From assembly GCA_963281155.1 (NCBI GenBank), contig CAUJLY010000003.1, positions 7,254,001-7,318,000 of the forward strand: DNA of 64,000 bases, given 5' to 3'. The translations under genes were made by a program, and so were the position numbers. Below are positions 46,237 to 59,500 of the stretch, piece by piece. The notes under the pieces were generated by a model. The model was not told where the DNA came from, ran no database searches, and worked only from the letters and a program-made list of their open reading frames with translations. Source of the DNA: Rhabditophanes sp. KR3021. Its lineage: Eukaryota; Nematoda; Chromadorea; Rhabditida; Alloionematidae. Each line of letters starts with the position of its first letter. The stretch's first letter is position 1.

Positions 46237-48780
46237 TTACCAGTCGAGAGTTGACTTTGCACGGCTTGACAAACTTCCGTCTTTATTCAAAATTGGACTA
46301 TTTGGGGAGTAAAATTGAGAAAACCACCTTCTATGTTTATTAATAGGCCCATCATTTTTGACATAAATTGGATTTTTGATGTATTTTTTATTTGACCACA
46401 TGAAAATGTCCCGTTCAAACTATAAACAATAAAAATGATTAGATGTCAACAAATACTCAAAACTTACCTGATAAGCCTCCCCACGTAACACAAATTTCGC
46501 GTACCATCTCGGTACACGAGCATACATCGTAAATCTGACCCTTTGAAACATAGCTTCTTCAGACGTCACATACTGAAACACGACTCCTTTGCCAAACACT
46601 CCGAAATCAAACATCATATGTACTACAACAAAACATTACTAAATCGACTTCTTTTTGATTTTAAATATAACGTAGTTTCAAAAGTAATCATGTCTCCTGG
46701 GACAATTCAATTTTTATCCAAATATAGACTTTAATCAAATATTCTTTTGAGAAGATCTTAATTGGGAGATCTTTTTGTTGCTTGATATTTAAATAAGGTC
46801 CCTCATTCTAAATATATTTTTTTTAATTTTATTGGCAAGGATGGCCTCAAAAAGAACCTTACATCTGAGAAAAGTAGTCTGTTAGTAACAAATGGTACAA
46901 TAAGGGAAGTAGGTGTTGGAGAAGGTAGTTGGCAACAATCAAGCTTAATTATCAATTTCGGAGAGGGAGATACTCAGTCAAGAGGGAATACACTCCAACT
47001 ATCTTGATTGACTTCAGGAGAAGAATATATTCTGGTAGTTTAAGAGGCAAAAGATATCTTGGACAGGTATCAAGTCGAATTAATTATATGCTTTATGATG
47101 TTATAACGTATCATAGCCACTTCTTTAAAAAGATTCGGAAATATGGAATGGCAATAAACGAGTACGAAGAAGCTTTTGTACACCTTCTTCTAGTCTCCAT
47201 CTTCATTTGTTTCGAATGATCATTGCTGTCATTTGGTATTTTTTAAAAGTACAACAAAAATCCCCATTTCAGTATTTTTTTGATGACAAGTTGAAAGAGT
47301 GGTTCAACTAATGTCTTGTAAAAATTACCAACACATCTCAATGTTAAGCAGTTAACCTTTGTAGAGGTGAATTTTGTATTATAGTGTGTTTGGGAACAGA
47401 CAATCAATAGACAAATTGTGGCCCTTTATATTGGTAACTTATCTTCAGATGAAGCACTTGCCCTGGAATATTCAGCTGTTATGGATGGTCATAGTGTGTT
47501 GACAAATATTGACGCTTACGGACAATCGAAGGATGTCATGGAACTTACTACTATTGTTAAGAAAATCCCAAGCAGTGTGGATAAAAATTTAAATAATAGT
47601 ATTCAATAATATTGTATCTAATTTTAATATCTTTTGCCCTTTTTTAAGAAACGTTGGATTTGATTATGCATGATTGGTTTAAATTCCTACCTAAAATGAA
47701 AATAAATTAGGTAAGCTCATCAATGAAGAATCACCTAGACCCGGACCTAATTGAATGGCCTCTAATTTGGTGGCGGTGAAAGGGATGGCGTGTTTTTTGA
47801 ATGTCATGTACTGATCTAGAAACATCGTGCTCATGTGTGTGTTTGGAGCTTTGGTTGGTTCCCAACGGCCATTCCAGAAATGTTGGACTGTCGGAGTATC
47901 ATTTTGCATGTCAATTGCATTGACGTCGTTTCCTTCGTTTACTCCGTGCAGGTGAAGATCTAAAAAGCGAGACAATTATTTAGGGGAATTAGTATTTTAC
48001 AAACAATTGAGGTGGGCGATATCTGCCCCGTTTTCGGGAATCTCTTGGGGATGGCAGAGGATTTCATGCTCAGTTCTTCCTTGGTACATCCATTCATCTT
48101 CTTCCACCTCGAAAATGTCAGGTATTTCCCAGGTTGGGGCATCTCCTTCTGCATGGTACCACACGAAGATCGATTTATTCCTTTCAACAATGGGCCAGGT
48201 CGTGACTTTTGCTTGTTCGGGAATGGATGCTTCGTTGTAAGGAATAGAAGTACACTTGCCCGTTTCTGCATTAAATATCCATCCGTGAAAAGGACACTGA
48301 ACGCAATTATCATTCACAACCTTCCCCCCACATTGAAACTTGCTCCCAGGTGAGGGCAATACGAGTCAATTAAAAAGACTTCCCCCTTCTGCCCTCTAAC
48401 CAACGTCAATTGCTCGCCATTGAAGGTAATTGGCATCAAAGTTCCTTTCTTCAATTGGACTGAATCTGCAATGCAAAACCACCCATTCGGAAAGACGGGC
48501 GGCATGTCCCCCTTGACACGAAGCCTGGCAACTCGTTCAACCATCCTATCCTTCACATTTCTTTTCAACTAAAAAATAACTAAAAAACCTGAAACTTAAG
48601 TTACCTTCTCATCCCCAAAGTAAAAGCCAACATCCCCAACCCTAATAATCCTATTAACCGGCATCGTACAAACCCAATAAACACCATACATCCCCCCAAA
48701 ACAACCAATATCAAAGGTGAAATATAAGCACAAACAACACCTACTCCGATTAAAGGGATATAATTTGTTTTGCTTTCCAT
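46237..48780 (-). CDS. daf-36: DAF-36/Neverland-type Rieske cholesterol 7-desaturase
   Basis: Five exons (48605-48780, 48005-48568, 47735-47959, 46468-46622, 46237-46419) give 434 aa (C. elegans DAF-36 is similar), once two 1-base frame problems are allowed for. The N-terminal membrane helix is followed by [10 protein letters not shown]. The [2Fe-2S] Rieske ligands are CPH near residue 130 and CPFHGW near 151. The mononuclear iron site is [13 protein letters not shown], in the E-x3-D-x2-H-x4-H pattern of this family. The C-terminus has [14 protein letters not shown] and [13 protein letters not shown]. The enzyme converts cholesterol to 7-dehydrocholesterol, the first step toward dafachronic acid. 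Both frame breaks fall in C6 runs of the + strand (48324-48329 and 48693-48698); adding one base to each restores a perfect family match. Intron 3 (1.1 kb) holds antisense coding remnants. Confidence 0.92.
46840..47610 (+). pseudogene. Coding remnants in daf-36 intron 3
   Basis: Antisense to daf-36. One frame (46929-47219) reads basic/aromatic text ([19 protein letters not shown] to a final FICFE). A second (47418-47609) reads [20 protein letters not shown], then a Val/Ser-rich end. The composition is clearly better than the AT-rich flanks, but starts are missing and frames do not join. Not recognised. Confidence 0.35.
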
Positions 48781-51700
48781 TGTCTCTAAAAAAGATAAAG
48801 AACAAAATTAGTTTGCTTATCATCAGAACGAGTATAATGGGGTTGTATTGTAGTTTCGTCTTGTCTAAGACACACACTAAATTTAAAAGCATTTGACGTC
48901 AAGCCTAGCACACTTTTTTCAATTTTTAGTTTGGTCCAAAAGGACTTTTTTAGGTTGGTCATGGTTTGTAAAAGAGAAGGTTCATTAGGAGGTGTCCGAT
49001 GAGACTACATTGTATTTTTGACTATAAATGAAAGGTCCATTTGTGGGAAATAAATCTAGAAAACAACAAATAATAGAATGCTTGATGATACTAATAAAAT
49101 ATCAAAAGCATATCACCATCCTCAATATTACAACCTTTTCCCTGTTTATAATGTTTAAATAAGACTAAATGAACACACAACTTAAAATAATTTCTAAATA
49201 AAATGTAGTTATGTAAAATACTTAGCAATCCCAAAACATCTCCGATTAACCTTAAATTGGTATTTGATAAATTAAATTATGTATCTTTATTAAGGTTTAA
49301 AGTGTGGTAAGCTTTAATGCAAATAGAAGACGCCCCGTGGTATGTAGGTAATCCTTTGGTAATATGCGAAGGTAATTTTGAATTAAATAGGCTCCCCAAA
49401 TGATAAGAGATGATAGATGGTGGTTGAGTAATTGGGTAGGCCATATTTGAAAGATATCATTAATTGGAGGGAAGGAGGTGATTAAAACGTGTTTACGGTT
49501 GGGATGTTGAAGAGGTGCGCCAAAATCCTAGGTCCGCTGATGTCAACTTTTGTAAGGGATGTTTGTCGTTACTTGAATCAGCTTAAGGTGTTGATTCTTA
49601 TCAAGAAGTTGATCAAAATTTGAGATAAAACATCCTTTTTCATGCACTCCTCTGACGCAATGGGGGAAGGGGCAGCTGTTGGTGCTTTTAGATGCCTACG
49701 TCATTACTTTGTTAAATTTGTGCTTGATGTGATGTTAAAGGTAACAATTTTTTATTTTCTTGATTTTTACAATGTAATTTATTAAATATAGATCTGTTTG
49801 TGTGAAGGATGGTTTTTTGTGTGCAGTAGAATAAATTTAAAATTTAGCACGTTTATGATTGATGTCGGTTAGTTCCGCCTTGATTTACTTTTTTAAAGAT
49901 TAACACCAAAAGTTCATTTATCAAAAAAAAGTTTTGAGTATATTTCGTGTTTATTGCAATTTTGGGTAAATAAAAGGAGACAAGATCAAGGGTGGTGTGT
50001 GGACTTCATAGTATGTAAAACTGTTTCGCTTTTACCGTCACTTTACTTCGTTTGAGAATGGTTGAGTGTTCGAATTTATTTGATATTAAACACTTCTTAC
50101 TAATCACAAGCCAGTAAAAAGAATGTTTTACAAAATATGGATTCTGGTTTTGTGTATATTAAAATACACAACTAAATAAAGAGTTAAAAAAAGTGAAGTG
50201 GCACAACATTTTTTGGACTAAACTATTAATTATATGTAGATGTAGCCAAACCAATTCTTTCCTATTTTAAAAAGGATGGACTGTTGGATGGGATGAAAAT
50301 TAATTTAGTATTAAATCTTTTCATTAAACACTTTGCCGTTTATGGTTAAAGAGCTTAGTTTGATATATCGACATACAAATATTAAACAAAATATGCATCT
50401 TGTCCACCATTTTATTTGACAAACACAACAGGTAACTCCGAGAGAAGAAGAATTGCCAGATGTTATCTGGTTTCCCATACATCACGCCAAACCACTCCAA
50501 GATGTTCTTTTTTATGTGACATTGGTGGCAAAAAAGTGTGTAAAATATGTATTCTTTTGAGATCAAAAAGGAAATAACACCAACATCATATCTATATCAT
50601 CTCTACATTTAAAAGCATAAATCTGTTGTCATATCATAGATGAATACTTGATGATAACAACTTTCCTTTTATAAAATCCTAATTTCTTAAATGTTTCTCA
50701 GAACTTATCAACAATAAGTTTGTATTTCCCTAGTCGCTGTATATCACGTCCTTACCATTAAAAGGAGACTCACACTCCATATGCACACCATCTACATGTA
50801 TCTATATCTATTTATGTATCTTCCTTCGACACTTCACCATTCAAAAGCATCAACTTTTGTGCTGTATGGCTCTTTATATTTAAAATTTTATTTACATCAT
50901 GATGCCAATCTGACTCTTTAACTAATTTTTTGTTCATAATTTGTCTTAATATAAAATGTGCTAAATAATAATTGTATATGTATAATCTCATCTATGAATA
51001 AATATATATTCGATGTGTTTTTAATAAAAATATCACAACCAAAGACACTCTTCACATTTAAAATTCAATTTTTGTTGCTTTCAAAGTTTGGATATACATA
51101 CACTTATGACAACACCACTACACACCGTCTATGGCATATCAATTGATAATTGTTACTGAATTTTAATATGTATAGTTTGCTTGAAAATGCAACATTTAGT
51201 TACTTCAATTGTATGTACATCATTTTAATTTATATTTAACTATAAGAAAGTGTAATTTTAAAGGTCCTTTCAATCAAAAACACTTACAATTAAGTAAGGA
51301 TTTGAATGGACGCCATCTTGTCAATATCTATCATTATGTGCCAAAAAAATACATCCCTTTCTAGATAAATTGTAGATAGATAATCAGCAAAAGTATAAAT
51401 GTACTAACCATACAATAAAAAAGTTTCATGTCCTCACGCATACCAAAGTTAATGACTTCCTATTTTATATATGACGATGTCACCGCCACACAAAATAATT
51501 AAAGACATTTATTTTTATAGAAAGCCCAAACAAACACAGCTTCTTTTTTTTGTTAAGGAGACATTTGTTGAAGAAGACCAAAGAAGCATCACTATTCTTA
51601 ACATATGGCCAAAAGGATCCCGATATCTTGGTTTGACAAAACACCACCCATTCTTAATGATCCTAGATTGTGAAGAGTCTCATTTTTCACCAGCCACATC

Positions 51701-52130
51701 CTTTCTATCTCTCCGACAATAATCCACAACCACCCAATCATTGGTACATCATTTGGTAACAACAACAAATTTGTCTTCAAACACCATTTTAATTTGCATC
51801 GTTCCTCAATTACTACCATTCACAAAAGACAATAGATATATTTATTTATTCTCAACATATTTTAATATCATTTTTGGACAAACAAAAAGGCACAACTTTT
51901 GTTAGTAATTGATGAGGAAAGAATTACCTTTTTTATTAATATTATAACATTTATTTGGAAATGTTTTATGCCTGTATATCTATATTGATATTGACCACCA
52001 TTATGACTTTTTGTATCATATTGGCTATTGTTGATTTGGAGATTTATAACTTTGGATTGTATATTGTTTTGTTGTGTATAGTGGGTGAGTTTTGGTTTGG
52101 GAGGCATTTTGATGACTATTTGTAGGGACG
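48781..52130. other. AT-rich intergenic with a weak coding remnant near 49.5-49.8 kb
   Basis: Mostly featureless. Between about 49540 and 49740 (+) a frame reads MSTFVRDVCRYLNQLKVLIL, one TGA, then MHSSDAMGEGAAVGAFRCLR and a hydrophobic end at a GTAACA donor-like site. This is probably a decayed exon. Short ORFs near 50324, 51471 and 51598 have no support. Confidence 0.4.
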
Positions 52131-52804
52131 ATGCTGGCTTGTGCTTTGTGCATAGCAAATCCAGAAGCTTGTGCAAATCCACAATGGTTTAACCAGTTTT
52201 GTCTCCTTATGCAGGTACGTTTTCGTGTCATTTGTGTCATATTTACTTGGTAGGAAATGCACCCTGCCTCCAACCAAGGCTACCAAAGTCCTAAGATGAG
52301 TGGACTGAGGAAGCAATTGATCACATACTACGGCGGAAATCAATCAGCAGGAGGTGAACCTTCCGCAAATAATGATTCAAAGACGCCTCGAATGGAAGTA
52401 AGTCAATTGCCACCGTTCTATAACTAATTTATTGCAGGGCAAAGGAATAGCCATGATGGCTCCAGCAATGCATATAATGCACCAAGTGTGGCGTGGAATG
52501 GTAAGTTGGACCTTCTCACCTTCGTCTTGAATGTAATTGCAGGCTTGGGTGACAGATGCCGTTGAAAACGAAGACGAAGAAATGGCCACCCAAAGTTATT
52601 GCACCCTCGAACAAGGCCAAAGCTCAACAAGCTCTCATACAAGTGGCGAAGTAGCTATTACCATCAAAAAACTGTCAACTATCGTAGAATCTTCGGGAAG
52701 TAGCATCATAGTAGAGAGGGTAAGTACACACACCATTCTTCTTGTGATTTATTTTGCAGGAAGATTCAAGCGAATACACCTCAAAATACGATGAAATTCT
52801 CTAG
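52131..52804 (+). CDS. Unrecognised 170-aa protein, five exons
   Basis: Exons 52131-52214, 52254-52397, 52438-52500, 52543-52719 and 52760-52804, all phase 0, with 39-42 nt GTAAG/GTACG...CAG/TAG introns. The ATG lies five bases after a TTTGTAG acceptor. The N-terminus is Cys-rich (MLACALCIANPEACANPQWF, then NQFCLLMQ), which could be a poor signal peptide or a zinc/disulphide region. The middle is Gly/Ser/Asn-rich, with MAPAMHIMHQVWRGMAWV as a candidate amphipathic helix. The C-terminal third is acidic and Ser/Thr-rich. The regular gene structure supports a functional gene; I do not recognise the family. An extra 5' coding exon cannot be excluded. Confidence 0.6.
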
Positions 52805-53454
52805 GCCTCACCCTGATATTAAGTCTCTCAAAAAATATTACTGGTCCGTCTTTTTGGTGTCAAAGTTCAATTGCATAAATTAAATAAATATATTAAAATA
52901 TATTCATAGGTAACATCTCTGCTGGTTATTACACTCTTTTGTCAGTAGTGTAGTAGATTTTTTGATTAAAAAAGAATTGTGTATACATATTTAATGTTCA
53001 TATGTGCGTTTTAGTAGATAAAAAGGATTTTGTGATAACCAATAAATTATTCATCATTCAATTGCCCACAATTGTCTTGAAAGCCTTAAGGAGCTTTGTT
53101 TATTTGTGTGGGATGATCGTTAAATATTGCATCAAATAACATCCAACTACATTACAAATGTCAATGTTTAATATGTAGAGTCAGATAACAGAATATGACA
53201 CTACCAACTTTAATTATAAGTTCATCTTTATAAATAACACATCTTGGGTAAGCATTACTAATAAGTACATTTTAGGTTGATTCAAATAAACTACCTTGAG
53301 TGTGAGTGATGGCGTGTACAATTTTGTTTTGAAATTAATTGAGGTAAATTTGAATATTAGTCACTTCGTTTATGGAAACATTTCGGGAGAGATGAGTCAT
53401 TTGCGAAATGCCATCAACTTCGACTGATTTCTCTTACCAATTACCTTACGTCAC
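52805..53454. other. Intergenic, no gene recognised
   Basis: AT-rich spacer between the 170-aa gene and the dead SLC6 copy. AATAAA-type signals near 52882 could serve the upstream gene. Confidence 0.4.
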
Positions 53455-55746
53455 AGGTGCATTGGAAAAATCCAAAACAAAACCAACCAAAACTTCGAAT
53501 CAATTTTCTTTAAATGATGGTAATGGAATGTCGTTGTGGTAACTGATGTCAACCCTAAGAAAGACCCTACAACTGAAATATTAAAGAAACCAAATCTGCC
53601 TGTAGACAAGTCCAATTTAAACAAGAAGACACAGGTTGCACCGGAATACACGACCCTACTCATCCTAAAACCTTGACTTGTCAACAAAACTTCAAATGCG
53701 TGGTCTTCTGATGTCAAGAAGATTGGTACCACGATTGGGTTGACTGTTGGATTAGGTAGATAATATGTTTCAATTTAATTAATTAAGTCTTTTAGGAAAC
53801 ACATGACGCTTGCCCAAATTAGTGTACGAAAATGGAGGAGCAACATTCATCGTAGTTTAGTTTGTTCTGATTGGATTACCTGCAGCTTACGTGGAGGTCT
53901 ACTAGGTTAGTTAGAAAATATTTATTCAAACAAAAATATCAAAAAGTTAAATATTGCCATTGAAATCCGGGATGGATTCCCTCATCTTTAATGTAGCAGT
54001 AATAGTTGATGCTGCTCCCCTTTTAACTGATTCATAACTAGCAACTACTCCATCCAACTGAACAATTTCTTTTGCATTTGAGTGCAAACTATTTTCTTGA
54101 GCAGTTGTTCTTTCTAAATGGCCAACAAAATTATCTTTCTTGTTTAAGTGATACAAGGCATAACCGTCATGAATGGTACACTAATTGTTGGATCCTAAAC
54201 AGATCATACATATAACTTAAATATTCACTCACGGTGTTGTCACTGGGATCTGTCGGATTATTTGGATTAATTAATAGAATCCTTTATTATTCAGAAGCAA
54301 CAGTCAACAATGATGACTATCCACAAGATAAATGAACCTTTAGAGCAATTAAAAAAACCTTTTACCGAGTCTTTTCACATTAAATCAATTTTATTTTGTA
54401 TCAAAAAGGTGTTCGTTTATTTGATATTACTGCCTTTCAGCTCAACTTTCCGGATAAGCTCCAGCTATGGCCTTCTACAAAACTGCACCTATCTTTGAAG
54501 GAGTTGGTTGGACTAGTAACATGCTTGTAGCTCTTTTGACTTTGACATATACGATTCTGCTGTCATATATACTCGTGTATCTCGGATTGTCATTAATTGG
54601 AAAGGATTCTCTTATCACCTCATGCTCAAATCTATTCAACCTCCACAACTGCTTTTCCTTTGAAGATGGCAAGAGATGTGGTTCAAATGTGAGAACAACT
54701 TACGATTACACCAACCCTAATCCTTATTATTTGCCTGAAATTGGTGGTCAAGGAAAATTTTTGAGTAATATTAGTGGGACTAGTTTGTTAGATAGAGTTG
54801 GAAAACATTACAATGGAAGTTATATCCCAGCTTCAAAAGATTTCTTCCACAACTATCTTTTGATCAAAACAAACAGTATCAATGACACAGGCCAAATCAA
54901 TGGCAAATTACTGGTGGAATTATCCTCATCTGGCTGTTAGCAATCTTTATCTTGACTTATTGCGGAAAGTATTACAAAAAATGTGGTTCTATTCTTTGCA
55001 TGGCCTCTTGGACCCTCCTCATATCGATGCTTTTTTGTATAGTCTGACATCGGTTTGAAGTTTCATATGTGCACCTTTGACATTGAACCTTTTTTGAATC
55101 CGATTACCCGGATAAATGCGGCTGGTCAGTTGTGTTGTTCTTTGTCGATTGCGGAGAGGGCTTTTATTAGTATGTGTTCGAATAATGAAATCAAACACAA
55201 TATCTTTAGTGAAACTATTATCTTGCTCCTGTCTGACTTTTTGGCGTTCTTTTGTGAGGTTGATTTGGTGAGTGTTGTCGATTCAGGAACATCCTTATCC
55301 TTTATAGCATTCACTCAAGGGATTGGTTTGTCGTGTGTGGATACTGTTTTATTCATTGATGCTCTTTATTCTTGGATTTTCTTCACATATTTTGTTGGTG
55401 GAATCGTTTGTCAATGCATTTGCGAACCATTCAGATGGACTAAATCGAATGCCGTTGTGTATGGTTTGATGGTGTTAGCAATTCCATTTATCATGGGAGA
55501 TGGAATTTACTGCTTTGAAATCATTGATGATCCCACAACTTCCTTATTGCCTTTTGTATGTTTATGGGTGCAACTTCGAACATCTCAAACAAAAAGTTAC
55601 CTCGTCTAGTTCATGTTCAACCAGAATGGCCGACCTATGGAAGGAAGTATCAACAAAGGAATAACACTGAAATTGAGGAAAACAAAGATCGGTTGGGTGA
55701 ATATTGCAGTGAAATGGATGAAAGTGTGGTAGTTGAATTTAATTAA
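53455..55746 (+). pseudogene. SLC6 neurotransmitter:sodium symporter pseudogene
   Basis: SLC6 landmarks appear in order but in broken frames. The N-tail is followed by WSSDVKKIGTTIGLTVGLG (TM1) at an intact intron (GTAGAT...TTTTAG). Next comes GNT*RLPKLVYENGG, where the invariant Trp of the NVWRFP motif is a TGA, then TM2 with another stop. TM3 and the extracellular loop (APIFEGVGW, 54467-54937) follow, then in other frames GGIILIWLLAIFILTYCGK (TM4-5), the TM6-TM8 region (55055-55609) and a C-tail (QPEWPTYGRKYQQRN) ending at TAA 55744-55746. Live SLC6 carriers take up amine or amino-acid transmitters with Na+ and Cl-. Kept introns mean a decayed genomic duplicate. The 53.91-54.46 kb stretch, where TM2-TM3 sequence is expected, is largely unreadable as SLC6. 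Confidence 0.8.
53947..54180 (-). pseudogene. Antisense coding-like strip inside the SLC6 pseudogene
   Basis: A minus-strand frame of about 75 codons reads TIHDGYALYHLNKKDNFVGH, then VQLDGVVASYESVKRGAAST and a PDFNGNI end before TAA 53947-53949. It has good codon character, no ATG and a TAG just upstream. Probably a gene tail or decayed exon. Not recognised. Confidence 0.3.
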
Positions 55747-56554
55747 AAATAAATACTTTCATCGTATCATATACATACTACATAATTAGACCACTTTATT
55801 AAATAAAAATTTGACTTTAATTAACACCACTTGATGCATATTAGTGATTAGCAAAGACTGCCGTTCATTTGGGACTATATAATAAGTGTTTTAGATAAAC
55901 TAAATCACTTTCGAGTTTGGTGATGTCACGTCGTGTTTGTTGCAGCTCTTGCCCAATTAAAGGTTTCTAATGGAGGGGAAAGTCAAAATGGCTTTGGATG
56001 AATAAGCCAGATCCTGCCATGGTAATAATGAGCCCAACACTTCTATTTTTGTCAAGCACTACCATATATGATAAATTGTATTCTAACCTGAATGTACTTA
56101 TTTATTATATATATTTGTGATTACTAAAATAAAGTAAATTATTTTTGGTTTTGTTATTATGCCGGTAGATGCTCTTAGGAACCAAGCGTCTCTCTCCGAC
56201 AAATACGGGACAATTTTTATTTATTGTAATGTTATACACAATAAAATTTACTTATTTGTTTTGCGTTTCTATTAACATCTAAAAAATACCCCTTTGTTTT
56301 ATAGTATAATTATTATATGCTAATTCTATACTTTTATGACCTTTATAATGCAGAGTATATCTTCTAATAAATGACTACCTTATGTTGTGTAATGTCGTCT
56401 TCTAAACACTTTTAAAAATGAATTTACAAGGCAGAGATATATGCAAAATAATTGTAATTTTTTTATTAATTATTAAAGTAAAGCTTTTGACTATAAAATT
56501 AAATTGGCACACTTCATCTTGAGCCATACATCAAAATTTTAAACACATTTATTA
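55747..56554. other. Intergenic, no gene recognised
   Basis: AT-rich. It contains the 3' flank of the Kunitz/lustrin gene. No supported ORF. Confidence 0.45.
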
Positions 56555-59500
56555 TTATGCAAGCATCCTTCCTCCTGCATTTTGTTGAACTCTGCAACAA
56601 ATAAAACCACTGTTTGTACCAGTGTAAAGGCAAGCTGAATTTTCGGGGCATGATTGTGGTGTTCCGCTTCTGGCATACGGGTTACACGTCCTGTAATTTC
56701 CCGCCAACTCAACTGGAACCAAATTGTGTGGTTGAGGAGGGCAGATATTTTCTAGCTAAAGTAAAAAGTGTATTATTAAATATTCGTACACATTTTTTGA
56801 AACCATCTACATTCTCAACATTTAATAAGGTCTACATTACTGACCAAATGCCCAACCATTATTATTTATAGTTTGCACTAATTATATAACAGGTTCAAGG
56901 AAGTCTTATTGAGTATTTCTGGGTTTTAGAAACATATACGAATGTAAATGATGTCGACAGGGCGATAAAACTCGAACTACTAACTTACCCTTACATCTGC
57001 TTCCAATCCACAACAAATATACCTTTCTAGGTTTGAGGAGTATTGACAATGTCTGTTTGAGCCACATCCTTGAATGGCATCAGTTAAAGGTGCAGATGGA
57101 GAACAATATTTGTACTGAGCACCACCCTCCCCAGGAACCGGCACTAATTGAGGGGGACAATATCCTGTGTCGACGGTATCTGGAGACTTGCAACAATAAA
57201 AAGCATTTACAGCTGAGGTTGTTGCCATTGCATTCTAAAAAATGATTATCCTTAATCAAAACCTTTAACTTACAGCTGATCCACCCCACCAACAGAAAAA
57301 TGATCCCGGACAAGCTCCATCCACATTTGGAGTACATTGCATTGGTTGCAAGGTAAGGGCCGAAATAAATGGCGTCGAACCACTTGGACATAATGCCTGC
57401 AAATCAACACTAGCTCCGCAACAAACATTTTGATCTAAATGTCGCTTATATTATTATTTGGTAGACAAATTTGATGGAATCTTTTTTTTATTTTACTCAA
57501 TTTAAATTCGCATCTTAATTCAATAACATTTGTTCCTTTCACAGATATGCATACTTTATACACTTCAAAACTACCCCACACCAATCATCTTGTCTCTTAA
57601 CCAAAAGATGTCTCAGGCAAACTTTACAACCCCTCTCCCCAAATCAGCCCATCATTTTATGAAAGTGATTAATTAGAGTGGCTTTATTAGAGTGTGACGC
57701 ATACTTATTTGATCCCTCAAATATTTACTCTAACCGACTGTTTGTTTTAAAAGAAACTAATTAACGCCACACTCTTTGTTAATTAACCCTAACTATAGTG
57801 TCTGATCTCAATGATAATACCGTAAGTTAATATTTCCATTATCTATTTAGAATCCACTTCATTGGGTCACCATTCCTGACTAGTAGATGTTTCAGAAGAA
57901 CTGTCATTTAAGGTATACGTTGATATGTAATGGACGAATTGGGCAGTAAAAGTGGTGTAGTAATGTGTGGGGATGAGTTGGGTGTTTCATGGACAATAGA
58001 AAGCATCAATAGTTAGGGGAATTCATTTTTCCTGACCCTAAAAAGGGTGTCTATGTTTCAAACAAGATAAGTACAATAAATACTAAGTGGCATAATCAAA
58101 ACTTGTGCATTCATACTTGACGGATGGTGGTGCTTACTTAAAAGTAGAAGGATCGTCAATCAAATGACCCACCTTACACTCCACTCTCTCCTCCTAGGTA
58201 TACCCCGATTTTTAAACTTCCTTACCTCCGACATAATCAAAGAATAATTAAGCATTGGGGCGACAGAAGTACCTCACCAATTATCAATTGGCTAAAGAAT
58301 AGGAGTGGTGATACTGTCTAGGAAGATATAGTTGATGATGCCAAGGAGGGTTGACTTTGCTAGAGCGGAATGGAGAAGATTCTTTTAGGAAGGAGTTTCT
58401 AATTTCGGGAATGTCAGGAACTTTACCACATTAAGACCCCCTCAACACACAACTACTCAAGATAGTTATGTAATATCCATTACGATTTTTAATCCTAACC
58501 AAAAAATATTTAGGGGAAGGCATAAAGATGTGTGAAGCACTTTGTGAGTAACTATCCTCTCAAATGAATTTACCTAACAAAGGAGATGAAAAGCAAGTGT
58601 ATCCTTCAGCACAGCCTCCAGAGGTACGACCATTTCCACCAGGATTAGTACATTGCACCAATCTATCTGTTTCCCCTTCTTTGGCAATTACAGTCCCTGC
58701 CGGGCATGCTTCTGAATAGCAATAGTTTTCACATTGTTTTGCTGTTGGAAAACTATTTCTGTTGCCTTCGCAACCGTTGTAGTTGAAGGAATTACAGGAT
58801 TTGGTGTCTGGGTTGAAGTGGTATCTTGTAATTGTTGTGGATGAGCATCTAACACCTAAATCAAGCACAAATATTAATTAACTCATCTATACATTTACTT
58901 TCCTTTATTAAGTGGCTGGCTGCAAATGTAATTTTTGGAAGGACAACACATAGATTTAGTTTGATAGACTGTCCCAGTCCAAGTTGTTACAGGTGTGCAG
59001 TAATGAGTGTTTGGACATTGTCTGTTGGTTGTACAGGTCCTGGGGGAGCCGTTGGAATCTTTGTAAATATCACCGCCATCGGAGCAAGACTCGACTCTGC
59101 AGTACGAATTGCAATCTTGCGACGTCTTAAGGAAATCATTAACACACTCTATTTAAAAGAAGTACTTACGGCGAAATTGTTACTATTTCCATCGCATGAA
59201 TTGAAAGAGAATGTTTGGCAACTTCTGGATGTGGAATCATAATACCATCTGGTGACGGCTGGCCCACAAACTGTACCGGGTTTAGCAGGTAGCTGGCATG
59301 TGTAAGCTTGTGTGCTGCAACATCCGTATGTCTTCGTTTCCGGACTAAAATAGATACTCACTTTTGATATGCCTAAACTTACTCAAAATAACAGTACGAA
59401 TTACTGGGACAGGTACTAGTCACAGAATTTCCCCCACAAACAATATAATTTCCATTAGAATCAGTCAACGCTGTTCCTTGGATGCATTGGGGTTCAGGTT

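Noticed and set aside
2259..48780. Idea of a steroid-hormone gene cluster (reductase, P450, DAF-36)
   Set aside because: The three genes are spread over 46 kb with many unrelated genes between and no shared regulation visible; all three families are common in nematodes.
54475..54672. Minus-strand ORF over the SLC6 remnant
   Set aside because: Shadow of the SLC6 TM3 region, which reads clearly on plus.
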